From NCBI GenBank assembly GCA_946699065.1, contig CAMPDV010000010.1, positions 310,001 through 374,000 of the forward strand: DNA of 64,000 nt, given 5' to 3'. The notes under the pieces were generated by a model that saw only the letters and a list, made by a program, of their open reading frames with translations, made no database searches and had not been told where the DNA came from. Source of the stretch: Loxodes magnus. Taxonomy: Eukaryota > Ciliophora > Karyorelictea > Loxodida > Loxodidae. A program made the translations under genes and the position numbers. Of the stretch, positions 12,841 to 24,699 are shown in pieces (position 1 is the stretch's first letter; each line of letters starts with the position of its first letter).

Positions 12841-13510
12841 AGAATAAGAAGGTAAAATTAATTAAATAAAGATAACTTTATTTTTTATTTGGTAAATAGA
12901 TTTGACTTTCATTCGAGAAATTCCTTTAAATGTATTTTTAAAGGTTTTATTTAGAGGGACTTTTGTTATAAATATAACTTAGAAAATTTATAAATGATTA
13001 AGAAAAAGTATTTGTTTATTACTTTAAGAAATCATAATATTTTAGATTAAGCAAATTAAAATCAACCTTATCTTACTATATTCAATTCTATCTAATTATA
13101 AAAAAATTTTAATTTGCATATTTACTTTAAATGAAATATACTCTTAGATATGGCTTTCAACTTAGTATTATGAGAAGATGGAATAATTAATTTCTTATTT
13201 TCAGTTAGGTTTATCACTTTCTTTGCTGGCAAGTATTATAATTTTTTATTTTGCTTCACTTTTTTTATGAAATAAACAATTTCATACCTTATTTAATGAA
13301 GAAAACTTCACTAAAAATTGCTAAAAATGGTTATTTCAATTATCTTCTGATAATATTCATAATCTTAGTAATTATGACAGTTTGGTGCTCTCGATATTTT
13401 GCTATATGCATGAACTAATAAGGAACTATATATCTAAATAAAGTAAACCTTTGGTAGATGTTTTAAAAGAGCTCTAGGTATTTATTAATGTTAATTAAAG
13501 AAAAAAAAGA
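12841..13510. other. AT-rich intergenic stretch
   Basis: No gene, RNA or repeat that I can support. Confidence 0.4.
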
Positions 13511-13515
13511 GAAAT

Positions 13516-13960
13516 ATGGCAAAAAAATAAAATAAAAATAAAATAGACGAATCATTAAAGCCAAATTACTAATAATTTATGAAATGAAGCTCGTTTTAAA
13601 AATTAGATGTGGATTCATATAATCTTTATTATATGATAGCAATATTAAAAAGCATAAGATGCATTCAAAGATATAAAAACTCAAAGTAAAAGTAATAAAA
13701 TGAGGAAAGCTCAAAGAAATAGATAATAGAAATCAATTTTTTATTATTATAAGAGAGTTTATTAAGAGAAATGGATCAAATTTAACAAATTGTATATTCT
13801 AGATCTTATGAAAGAAGGAAATGAATAAGCTTAGAAAATTTACCTTGAAACGGTCAAATTGTAATTCTATCCAGGATTTTATTAACAATTATTTAACTGG
13901 CATAGACCATAAAGTTCCAATTAAAGGAGCATTCATGCGAATTTAATATTATTATATAAA
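13516..13960 (+). CDS. Possible small hypothetical protein, MAKKQNKNKIDESL start
   Basis: ATG at 13516 opens a frame of about 145 codons with protein-like composition. TGA falls at sites that read well as Trp (FMKWSSFQ, RRKWISLENLPWNG). The N-terminus is basic and hydrophilic; the C-terminal part has a hydrophobic segment (IVILSRILLTIIQLA) that could be membrane-associated. No family recognised. It ends close to the structured repeat at 13994, and the stop is not obvious, so the 3' end is approximate. Confidence 0.35.
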
Positions 13961-13993
13961 ATAATTAAGAATATTTATTATAAGATATATAAA

Positions 13994-14398
13994 ATGGATG
14001 TCGGTCGCGACAGCCAAACAAGAAAAATCTGGTGCAGTGTAAACTGCAATGCGAGTAATCTCGCACTAGATGCACCACGGGGAAGGGTGGATAAGCACCG
14101 ATGAGACATACCTAACTTACCCCGAGGGTTCTCTCTAGCACTATGAAACTTTGAATGACGGGCCTTCTAATTACCGACTTAATAACTATCTCTTATTTGG
14201 ACCTTATTAAAGTGTACTGAAGCATTTGACTCAAGAATTAAGAATAATTTTTATCAAGAAGATTCCCCATTTGGAGAAGTTAACATGACTCATCGGACTT
14301 CTAGAATTTTAACAAGAAACATAAGAACATTTTCTTAATATTAAATATTTATATTGAAAGAGCTGCGCGCCAATAAAATGCTACGAGCTCAATAATCA
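13994..14398 (+). repeat. Structured ~400-bp repeat (rep2), copy a
   Basis: It begins ATGGATGTCGG with a TGTCG/CGACA hairpin. Next come GGTGCA and TGCACC, pairing around a GCGAG/CTCGC hairpin, and near the 3' end a GAGCT/AGCTC stem. The copy at 28.3 kb changes both sides of several of these stems, which argues for a folded RNA. It is richer in G+C than its surroundings and has no credible ORF. A TTTA-rich tail follows directly, as at the 3' end of many SINEs and LINEs. Confidence 0.75.
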
Positions 14399-15758
14399 TT
14401 TTAATTATTTATTTATTTATATAATTATTTAATTATTTACTTTTTTTAATTTATTAATTTATTTATTAGACTATTTATTTAATTATATACTTATTTAATA
14501 ATTTATTTACTTTTTTTAACTATTTAGATTATTTATATATTTTTTTATTAATTAAATTTTTTTTTTTGCATACTTTTTTTAAATTATTTATTTATATATT
14601 TTTTTAAATTTAGTTATTTATTTGAATATCTTTTTTATAATTTATTTTTTTATTTTTTTAAAATTTATTTATTTCTTTTTTTAACTAATTAGATTATTTA
14701 TTGATTTGCATATTTTGTTTTAAATTATTTTTTTTATTTTTTTTTATTTATTAATTTTATTATATATTTATTAACTTTTTTGTTTAAATTTATTTATAAA
14801 TTAATTTATTATTTACTTTTTTTAATTAATTAATTAATAAAATTATTTATTTTATTTACTTATTTTTAAATTTTTTTACTTTTTTTTTAAAAATTAATTA
14901 ATTAGTTAATTAATTAATTTATTTATTATTTACTTTTTTTAATTAATTAGCTAATTTATTTATTTATTTTGTCTTTTATTTAGATTTTTATTTATTTATT
15001 TACTTTTTTATATTATTTATTTACTTATTTATTTAGATATTTATTTATTATTTTTTTTAAATTAGATAATTTATTTAAATATTTATTTATTTATTTATTC
15101 ATTTTATTTTTTAACTAATTAATTAATTTATATATTTATTTTTTAATTAATTAATTAATTTATCTAATTATTTTTATTTTTATTTTTATTTTTTTATTTA
15201 TTTATGTATTTTTAATTAATTATTAGATCGATTATTTATTTACTTTTATTAGATAATTAATTTAGTCATTTATTTGCATATTTTGTTTATTATTTTAAAT
15301 TTATTTCGTTATATAATTATTTTAATTAATTAATTAATTTTTCTTTTTTATTTGATTATTTCTTTTTTTTTCTTTTTTAATTAATTAATTAATTAAATTA
15401 TTTTTTTATTTACTTATTTATTTAGATATTTATATATTATTTAATTAATTTATTAATTAATTTATTATTTACTTTTTTTAATTAATTAGCTAATTTATTT
15501 ATTTTGATTTTTTTTATTTATTGCTTTATTTATTATTTATTATTTATTATTTACTTTTTTTAATTTTTTAATTTTTTAATTTATTTTTTAATTTTTAATT
15601 TTTTTTTTAAATTAATTTATTTCTTTATTTTTTATTTTATTTATTCAATTTTTTTAATTAATTTCTTTATTAACTTATTATTTACTTTTTTTAGTTAATT
15701 AGTATATTTATTTATTTACTTTTTTTAAATTATTATTATTTTTTAAATTAATTTATAG
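14398..15758 (+). repeat. 1.36-kb TTTA-rich low-complexity tract
   Basis: Almost pure A+T made of TTTATTTA, AATTAATT and poly-T motifs, with only scattered G and C. It continues directly from the tail of the structured repeat, so it is best read as a greatly expanded retroelement tail. The related copy at 28.3 kb has only about 25 bp of such tail. No coding potential. Confidence 0.8.
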
Positions 15759-16970
15759 AAATTTTATAAAGTGCTTCTTGGCCTTTATTAATAATATATA
15801 GAATTAAATATAATTTATTAATTTAAATTTAATAAATAATAAATATTAGATTCAGTTTTATATAGTTAATCATATAGAAACACTTGGATAAAATAAGCTA
15901 ATAAATGAAGAATTAATAATCATTTACTAAATAAAGTTAATTGTTGTGCTGAATGAAACTATGATGTGCTTAGTTTTCAATTGAATATTAGATTATTTCT
16001 ACTTGCACTATATCACTCTTTATAATTTTTTTACTTAAATGAAAGAAATATTTTAGTATAAGCATTTTTTAGATAAAAGAAAATATTTATTGAAAAACCA
16101 AAAAAAAATTACAATTTCACTAAAATGTCTACTTATTGATGTTCAAAACTCATGAGTAAAAGATTGTTAATTTTATTTTTATAACTAAAAGAATGTAATA
16201 TCCATAATTGGGTTATTTTCTTTTGAGTGATGTAGTATTTTATCTTTTATTTTAAAATAAATAGAAATCTTTTTTATCTCCACACACTAAATTTTTTAAC
16301 TGGCATAATTTATTCTTAGTAAATTATTCTAACTCTTCAGGAATGAATATACATTAAATATCTCTATATCATAATAACTTCTTCCTTATTTATTTGTCAT
16401 ATTCAAATTATATTTATAAAAATCAAACTTATTTATGATTTCTTAATTTCTTTTTTAATTTTTATCAAAAATTAATGAAGATTTTTTAAAATCAGCATCT
16501 TATAATATTTTATTGTATTACACAATGCTTAAATCTAAGGTTCATAGTGCTAATTATGTTCGAAGGTATTTAATGCTAAGCATTAGATAAATTTGATGCT
16601 AAGCTATTTTTACTATTTTCGGCTTAATTCTAATTTAGATTTTATATTGTTGTATTTTATTAAACTTCTTAGTTAAATATTAAGAAATAGCTTTAAAGCT
16701 TTATTTTAGTAAGCATTTGGAACTATTATCTCTTTCAGTAGATATACTAAACTAAAATTAAAATAATGTTTATAATTTATTTATCTTGCAAAAAATGAAA
16801 TAATCTATAAAGCTTATACTTTTCTAAGATTAAAAAATATTTAAATATATAAAATAAAAATAGTTAATTTCTGAAGATTTCCTTCTTTATAAATTAAAAT
16901 CCAATTTTTAAATTAAAATCTTCATTGCTTTATCTTCACTAAATATCAAATCATTTAAAAATAAAATAAA
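15759..16970. other. 5' flank of the plus-strand Cys-rich gene
   Basis: AT-rich DNA with no recognised element. The last 50 bp before the ATG at 16971 are A-rich, as at the other gene starts in this window. Confidence 0.45.
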
Positions 16971-19900
16971 ATGAAAATAGCAGTACTGATGTTAAGTCTT
17001 TAGCTAATCTAATTTACTTTGGCTCAACTAGATTTCTTTGATATAATTATTCCCAACTCTCCTAAATTTTAATCTAGGTAATAATTAGCTCCTTCACAAA
17101 AATTTTCAGCTTATAATTTTAATCCTTAGACACAAACTCAATTTAGTATTACAGCTTGAATTAAATTCGACTAAACTTAGTAGAACGGAGTCTTTTTATA
17201 ATTATGACAAAGTAATTCAATTCTGGAGTTTTCCATGTTATAAACTCAAAGTACATAAACTAAATTTTAAGTGAGACTAAGAAAATATTAGGATTCCTGA
17301 TCAACTATTGTAGCTGATTATATTTATGATATTTGAGTCTTTCTAGGATTTTCTCTTAATAACTAACTGCAAGCTTTTTTTACTTTAACACACTCTAAAG
17401 TTAATAATATCTTCCATAGTGATTAGCAAACTTATCTTGAATGAATAAATTTTACTTCAAATGATCTTATTTACTAAGGAACCTTCTATTAATAAGTTAA
17501 TTTTATTGGATAGATGTATTCAGCTAGATATTATAAAAATTCATACTTAACAGTAAATGATTTTACTCTTATCTTAAGCTATTAATTTTAAGGTTTTACT
17601 TCAATTAAAATAATTTAATGCTGAGATTACTGCTTCAAATGTTATGACACTCAGACAAGTAATTGCTTATAATGCTATTATGGTTGAGTATTTAAAGGAG
17701 ATTAATGCCTATGCTCATTAAAAATTTCGAAGGAAAAAGAGTGTTTACCTAATTGTCCAGGTAATTAATAAGATTAAGATAACGATGGAAAATGTGATTA
17801 CTGTAACTAAACTATTCCTTTCTGTTAAAACTGCACCTAATAAGGAGATATTTGTATTTAATGCTAAGAATCCTATCTTCATCTTGATAATTAATGCGTT
17901 GATAGTTGTCCTAACAATACTTATTTTGTTTAAAATGAAACTTGCACTAAATGTGATTAAAAGATAAAAAATTGCTTAGAATGTGATTTAGAAGGAGATA
18001 TTTGCACAAAATGCTAAGATCCTTATCTTTTACTTGAAGATTAATGTGTTTCAAGTTGTCCAGACTAAACTTATTTTGAGAAAGACTAAGTTTGTTAAAA
18101 ATGCAACTAAAAGATATAAAATTGTTTATATTGCGATAATGAAGGATAAATATGTCTATAATGCTAGTTTCCTTATCTTTTACTTGATGGAAAATGTGTA
18201 GAAAGCTGTTCTTCTGATAATAGTTATTTTGTTTATAACTAAACTTGCTTTTAATGCAATATAAGTATAGATAATTGTAATAATTGCAATAATGATGGAA
18301 ATATCTGTACTAAGTGCTAAGATCCTTACCTTTTACTTGAAGATAAGTGTGTTGCCAGATGTACTGATTAATCTTATTTCTAATATAATTAGACTTGCCT
18401 TAGATGTGAAGAAAGGATTGATAAATGTGAATAATGTGGTTTGACAGGAAATGACTGTAATAAATGTATAGAAGGATATTATTTATTAGATAACTCTTGT
18501 GTTTAGAGTTGCCCTTTTGATGAGTATTTTGTTTTAAATTAAGCATGCTATAAATGTGAATTAATAGCTGATAAATGCTTAAACTGTGATGCAAATGGAA
18601 GAGAATGCTTAAGATGTAAAGATGGTTATTATTTATTAGAAGGTTAATGTGTCTCAAATTGTTCTTTTGATGAAGGTTATTTTATTTAAAACTAAACTTG
18701 CTTTAAATGTAGCTAAAAGATAAATAATTGTTCATCATGTAATATTTAAGGAGATATCTGTAATAAGTGTTAGAAGCCATTTTTATTACTTGAGAATAAG
18801 TGCGTTGATAAATGTGATAAGGATGATAATTACTATGTGGATAATTTTACTTGCTTGAAATGGGAGTAGAATACTAAACAATACTAAAAAAACAAATCTG
18901 ATTATAATATAATAAATTATTAGTTTGAGTTTTAAGTGACTGATACAGAACAATTTTTTACTGATTTGACCAAATATATTTAATTTATATCTTAATATAT
19001 AGTATTTGCTTCAGCATAAAGTTATATTATTTTATAAAGCGTAGTTATATAGAACTGCTTCTAGGTATTCTGATTTGTAGCTTTTATTACTTAAATGATT
19101 ATGCTAAATGCCTATATCAATGTACCTAGACCTGATAATCTTAACAACTATTATTTCTAGAATTTTAAGTTAAAATTACCATTTGGACTTAATGTTGACT
19201 TTTTTGAAATATAATGAATCAACAATGAAGTTGAATAAAATATTTGAAAAATGCTTAAATATAATTCTAGTTTATTCCTAGCAAACTCACTTAATTCCAT
19301 TTTTATCATTTTATCTGCTTTAACTTTGAGTTTTATTTTTAGAATATTTAGCTATAGATTCAAAAGATCTTAAGTATTACAAAAGCTTCTAAATTTATAT
19401 TAATATGAAGTAGTGATAGGATTTTATTTAGGCTAATGTTTAAACTTGAATTTCGCTATTTTTATATAAATTTACAATTTAGATTTCAAATAAATGTTTA
19501 CCACTTTAAACTTGCTATTGACTTTCGTATTCATTGTAAGTTATCATATGCAGATAATTTAAATTCTAGCCATTTCATATTCTTTCAAAATAGTTTACGC
19601 TTATTTACTAAAATAATAATAAAGTGGAGAATAAGAAGAATAAGAAAAGATAAAAAATAAATTTAATCTTTTCTTCTAGGATTTCTAGCCTAATAAGTTA
19701 TCTCTCTATTATCCAGCATTTATTATTAGACGATTCTTCTTATCTTCCTTGCTTATACTACTTATCAATCATCCCAAAGCTTAAATAGTTCTAATGACTC
19801 TTACCTGCTTTTTATAAATCCTCTTTCTGATCTTTTACTAACCTTTTTAAAATATTAAAAGTAACTATTTTGAGTGCGTAGTAGAAACTTTTTTGATGTG

Positions 19901-20507
19901 CATTTATCTAACTAATTTTTATTTCAATGCATAAAAAGAAAAAATGCAATTGGAAGGAATTGGTAGCAAGTAGGTAAGTGAAGTAGGAGGTTTGATATTA
20001 TATGCATCTAGTATTTTTATTTTCATAGTGACAGTGGGAATGATAATATTGAATATAAGAAACTTTATTTAGTAATATAGAGAAAAAAGAAAAATATAAG
20101 CACAACCAATGAAGATGCCTAATATAACTAATGATATTTCTTAAACTTAATTACAAATAGAACATTCTTAAATAATTTCTTCTGAACTTAGAGAGCAGAA
20201 CGATTTAAACTTAACTATCTTTTAAGGAAATAAATCAAAAAGAACTAATTTAAAATAAAAAATACAAAATTTATATTTTAAGGAAGAAGAAAAATAAGAT
20301 GATTTAGTGCATCAATAGCAAATTAAAGCTTAAGACGCCGATATTAATGAAATTATTTAATAAATAAAATAAGAAATTTAAAATGAAAAATAAAATAAGA
20401 AAAATAAGCAGAGAAGAAGAAGGAATAAGAGTAAAGTGCATGAGGATAAAAAAGGAAAAAGAAAATATAAGGATAAAATAATGAAGGACACTTAAAAAAT
20501 ATTTTGA
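16971..20507 (+). CDS. Cys-rich GFR/furin-repeat multi-pass membrane protein, paralogue B (1178 aa)
   Basis: One unbroken frame of 1179 codons from ATG 16971 to TGA 20505-20507 when TAA/TAG=Gln and internal TGA=Trp. Signal peptide MKIAVLMLSLQLIQFTLA; concanavalin/LamG-like region (FSITAWIKFD, W=TGA at 17157-17159); Cys-rich repeats from residue 217 to about 630; then about eight hydrophobic segments, the last near residues 1010-1035 (LILYASSIFIFIVTVG); and a Gln/Lys/Arg-rich tail ending RRRRNKSKVHEDKKGKRKY. About ten Trp are TGA and only one is TGG. It faces away from paralogue A, 7.4 kb apart. Residues around 197-482 are encoded by DNA nearly identical to paralogue A, with abrupt divergence at about 18415. 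Inferred role: surface sensor or adhesion protein of the ciliate GFR-repeat class. Confidence 0.88.
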
Positions 20508-20950
20508 TTGAATTTAATTTCTTAAATATTAATTAATTAAGTCTCTTTAATTTTTTTAAGATAAGTTTAAATCAAAATCTATGAAAATAAATTATTATAA
20601 AAGATAAAGTTTACTAAAGAAGATAAATATACAAGCTTTAAACTCAAATGGAATAGCCTATTTATTTTATTAAATTTAGAATAAGCTTTTATGTATACAT
20701 AACAATTTTTTTAATATGGTAAATTTTACTCTTTTTATTTCCCTTCTGCTTTCTTTTTCTTAAAAATAATTTTTAAGGAAAACTTCACTTGAACAAAAGC
20801 TTCTTATAATAATCGTAGCATTATCTTTTATATAGCAGGAGTTTTTTATGTGTTTTTACTAAAATTCCAGTTCATGTTATTTATTTTTCACAATATATGA
20901 TGGATTGCTATAATAAAAATTAAAAGCTATCGATATTTTATTAATATATA
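20508..20950. other. 3' flank of the Cys-rich gene
   Basis: AT-rich, no feature recognised. The first TGA after the charged tail is taken as the stop because protein-like composition ends there. Confidence 0.4.
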
Positions 20951-20953
20951 AAA

Positions 20954-21835
20954 ATGGTAAAAGCCCGTGAATCTAAACCTTGAATTTTAACCAATAGATC
21001 AATCTTAAGTCTCAATTAACTAATAAGAACTAAGAATTCAAAAAAGATAAATCTACTCCTGTTAAGGATTGGAAAATACTGAATTTCCTAACGAACTTAA
21101 AATATTGAGAAACCCAATGAGCAAGACATTATTTGGCTTTATTCCTTATTTGAGAAAATGAATACGGAACTTTAAATCCTCAAGGAGAAAACTAGAATCT
21201 TAAGCTTCTTTTGTAAGATAAAAAAGGAAGATAAAGGTTAGGTAAGTTAAGTTTTGCTTTAAATTTGAGTCTTAACTTCCAAATTTGTATTAATATAAAA
21301 AAATCTAGCATAAAATTCATAGAAAATTGAAGAAGAAATCCAATTAAAAATTAAAAAACACTAACCTCAAATAGATAAGATAGAAAAAGAACAAAAAATT
21401 TAGACACAATAAATAAAAACTTTGCTTCAAGCCCTCAATAAAACGTTGCTATAATTGTCAAAAGACTGGACATTAATGAAAATAATGTCTAAAATGAAGG
21501 AGAGTGCTTGAGCAGTGCTTTGGAGGTATTTATAGAAAGAAACCGGTATTAGTAGACTCAAGTGTAACATTACTCAAACAGGATCTTGGTAATTAAAAGT
21601 AACAAAATAAATAATTTCAAAAGGACAATGATGATCTTAGAATTTATTTAGAGAAGCTGGAGAAAAATTATAACAAGATGGGAAGAACAATTCTATTAGC
21701 TTATTGAAGAGAAAGAAGTAATATCTCAGTTTGAAATTCATTCATATGAAGGCATATACAGTTGAGAGATGGTTATAAAAACTTTTATTATCTTTAATTT
21801 TAGGAAGCATTTCCTCTAATTAAAGATGATTCTAA
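20954..21835 (+). mobile_element. ORF1-type CCHC retroelement copy, MVKARESKPW start
   Basis: ATG at 20954 starts a Lys/Leu-rich N-terminus with a coiled-coil-like middle. A zinc knuckle CYNCQKTGHQWKWC lies near 21450 (both W are TGA), followed by the Trp-then-basic motif LKWRR seen at the same distance in the rep3 proteins, then GIYRKKP, the conserved GIYK[KQ]K-type motif of both ORF1 families here. No endonuclease or reverse transcriptase. A SINE-like copy lies immediately downstream. The frame is not continuous along the whole copy, and the 3' boundary is approximate. Confidence 0.6.
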
Positions 21836-21849
21836 TCCTCTTAGTTAAA

Positions 21850-22167
21850 ATTAATTATTAATTTTAACTAAAAGAGTTTTTTGGACTGGAAACTTCTTTC
21901 CGATTCGACGAACGATTCTCTCTTTTTAAGAATAACGGGGATATCCTGTTGTGCTCCAGACGTAGCTACTAGGGAGCCCTACCGATATGAGCAGCCAGGC
22001 TTCAAGCCCCTACCAAGAGTGGATAATCTCAAAGACAGCGATCCCTTCAGAAAATGACTCTGATCAGAAATTTTCTAAGCGACAGAAAAGAAACTTGTTT
22101 CTTGCCATAAAACATAACAGTTTAGTCAGTAAGGCCATTATCAGCTCCCACCATCTTTTCAATTATA
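21850..22167 (-). mobile_element. SINE-like GC-rich element (rep1), copy 2
   Basis: Same family as 1432-1744 and 50923-51239. The AATTAATTATTAATT tail lies on the left, hence minus orientation, and the head (CACCATCTTTTCAATTAT on plus) on the right. It is the most diverged of the three (for example TGGAAACTTCTTTCC against CGGAAACTCCTTTCC, still able to pair). No clean target duplication could be found, so it is probably the oldest. Confidence 0.7.
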
Positions 22168-23130
22168 AGATATTTAATATATAGTTGAATGAAATATAAT
22201 TGAAGGAACTTTTAGCTTTTATTTTCTTTATTATTTAAAGATACTCTTTATTATTGGGATAGAGGATGAGGCCCATATAATTGATATATGCGAATAATAT
22301 TAATAAGAAAGAGAAGAATTGTAATAAAAATTAAATACGATAGAACAAAATTAAACCTAAATAAATATTATGTAGACCAAACTAAATTTATTCAAAATAG
22401 TTTGAGGTAATTTTGAATTTGAAAATTGAATTCGGTCTTTTCAAATAGATCAGAGAAGCTCAATAGATGCATGAATTAAAGATTTTATTAAAAGCATACT
22501 AGAAAAAAGAAGACGGGGATATATAAACAAAATCCTTCCTTTTAATAAAATAATAGGTAAGGATTATAGAGCTGGCTCAAGTGAGCACACTTGAATATTC
22601 AAAAAGCTAGTCAACGAATAAAAATAAAAGGTAGAAAAAAGAAAATGAAATTTATTTGACAAATAGATAGAATAAAACTTAAAAAATAAAAAAAAGAGAC
22701 ATACAGATGAAATGTAATTAAATAAACAAGCGAAAATGATAAAAATTTAATAAATAATAATTGACGCTCAATTACTCTAAAGAGATCTTTTAGAAGAAAT
22801 TGATCCTGAACTCTCAAATTAGTAGGTATTAGTTATGCTAGAAGAGGAACTTGATGAAGCACAAGAAATTCAAAGAGACCAAATGAAGCTAGAATCATTT
22901 CTAGCCTATTATTAACATATAAATTTGGTTTCTTTAACTTCCGTGGTGATCCAAATAAAGGTGGTACCACGATAATTTAATTAATTAATTTTATTTATTA
23001 ATAGTCTTAGTAACTCTACTCTTAATTATAAAAGATTTTTTATATTTATACTTTATTTAATTTATAAAACTAGAAAATAATAGGATTAATTCTTAATTTT
23101 ATATATATAATGGTTCTTATTTAAGTATTT
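22168..23130 (+). repeat. Dispersed repeat (rep5) split by a nested retroelement
   Basis: The left half (22168-22250, GGAACTTTTAGCTTTTATTTTC) and right half (about 22990-23130, TTATTAATAGTCTTAGTAAC) together match the continuous copy at 12585-12840. The intervening 740 bp is an inserted element with short TTTATTA-like repeats at the joints. Confidence 0.6.
22255..22990 (+). mobile_element. ORF1-type retroelement (rep4c), nested and probably 5'-truncated
   Basis: One long frame runs almost from end to end of the insert and encodes about 240 residues. These include ENWIRSFQIDQRSSIDAWIK (Trp as TGA) and a long charged coiled-coil-like C-terminus (EEELDEAQEIQRDQMKLESF). The 3' end ATCCAAATAAAGGTGGTACC followed by ACGATAATT and AATTA repeats is the rep4 3' signature. 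An overlapping frame carries TGIYKQNP, the motif conserved in the other ORF1 proteins. No ATG lies at the left end, consistent with 5' truncation. Confidence 0.65.
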
Positions 23131-24686
23131 TAATAATTAAGTTTTCAGATTTTATTGAATCTTTTTAACTTTCATTTATAATTTTCTTAAAAAGCAGTTT
23201 CAAATGTTGTAATCCATTTTAATTAAAATAGCTATAATATGATGATAAAATTTTAAATTTTTAGAAGAAGAAGAAAAAATAATTAAAATGATAAAAAAAT
23301 AATGTTATTTTTATGAAGTTGAATAATGGAAATTTTGATAATTTGAATATAATGATCATACTAGATTTTTCTTAAGAACATTTTTAATGATTTATTAAAT
23401 CAAATATAATAATTAATCTACATTTAAACTTTTTGAAATAATTTAAATTTCTATATCTGACAATACTTTTAAAAAAGTAGCTAATATCAAGAAGTTAAAA
23501 GTTAAATACTTAAAAAAATTGAAAAATACTTTCATAAAAATTAGTTTTGAGCATCTTATAATTAAAAATAATTGTAAAATAAATTTTAAATACTCAATAA
23601 GATTTTTTAATCTTATAGATAATGAAATTACTAGATTAATATTAAACTTTTTATATATTTAATGTAATTTTATAAATATTTAAAAGAAATAATAACCAAT
23701 TTATTAAAATTCCTATTTCTAATTTTTCATTAATTTTTTATATTAGTAATTATTATTCTTATGGGGTTTTTTATGATTTAACAATAATTTAAGTTAATTT
23801 TTTTAAAAATCCTCGATAGAAAAAATTAAAACTCTAAGACACTTTTGATTTTTTTAATAATTAATGAGTCCAAAAAATTGATTAAAATACTCTAATATAT
23901 AATTCTAATTTAAAAAGTAATATAAGTTAACTTCTTTACTCTAAAACCTTGCACGATACCTAACTTTTTTTATTTTATTTCTTGTTTTTATATATTTTCC
24001 TTTTTACTTTTAGTTCAACCATTATAGACAGATTCAAATAGGAAAATAAAAAAAATTAGTTTGTTTTAATCTTCTTATAAATATTTTTATTAATTGACCA
24101 TAAATTTTAATTAGATCTTTAAATATATTTTGACTATTTATATAATCTATATATTTATTTAAATTTAAAATTTGTTATTAACAAAATAAAAAATTGCTTT
24201 AAGCATTAAAAAAGAATTAAATAATTTTAAAGATTGATACTATTTCTATAATATAGAGTTATGGTTTTATATCTTCTAAATTATTTATTAATTACATTTA
24301 TTTAATAATCATTATAATATATTTTTACAATGTTTACTACTTTATTTAGCAAAACTTAACTAAAAAATTAGATTTCTTTTTTAACTTTTATTTATTAGTT
24401 TTTTATAAAATTAAATTAATAACTTAGAAAAATTATTTTGCTATTTATCATAAAAATAATTAATTCATAAAAAGTAAAAATAAAATATAATTAAATCATT
24501 TATTTTAATTACCTAGATTCTTTTTCCATATAAGCTTTAAAAAAGTAAATAGTAAAGAATTAATCTAGAGAAAGCAGTAAATAGTTTAATTTTAAATTAA
24601 AATCTGTATAAAATTGAATTAATTTTACTTTTTCTTATATAATTAAAAATCCTAAATTATTCTTTTATAAATTAAATTTAAATTAA
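23131..24686. other. AT-rich intergenic stretch
   Basis: Composition alternates between A-rich and T-rich segments. I see no motif, paralogue match or repeat boundary. Confidence 0.45.
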
Positions 24687-24699
24687 ATTTTACTAATAA

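Noticed and set aside
14090-14170. GATGAG...GAAAC resembling a hammerhead ribozyme core in rep2 copy a
   Set aside because: The core is not conserved in the copy at 28.3 kb and the needed stems do not form.
6156-20507. Treating the two Cys-rich genes as arms of a true palindrome
   Set aside because: Similarity starts at the ATG and fades in the C-terminal half; upstream and downstream regions do not match, so this is a head-to-head paralogue pair, not a segmental inverted repeat.
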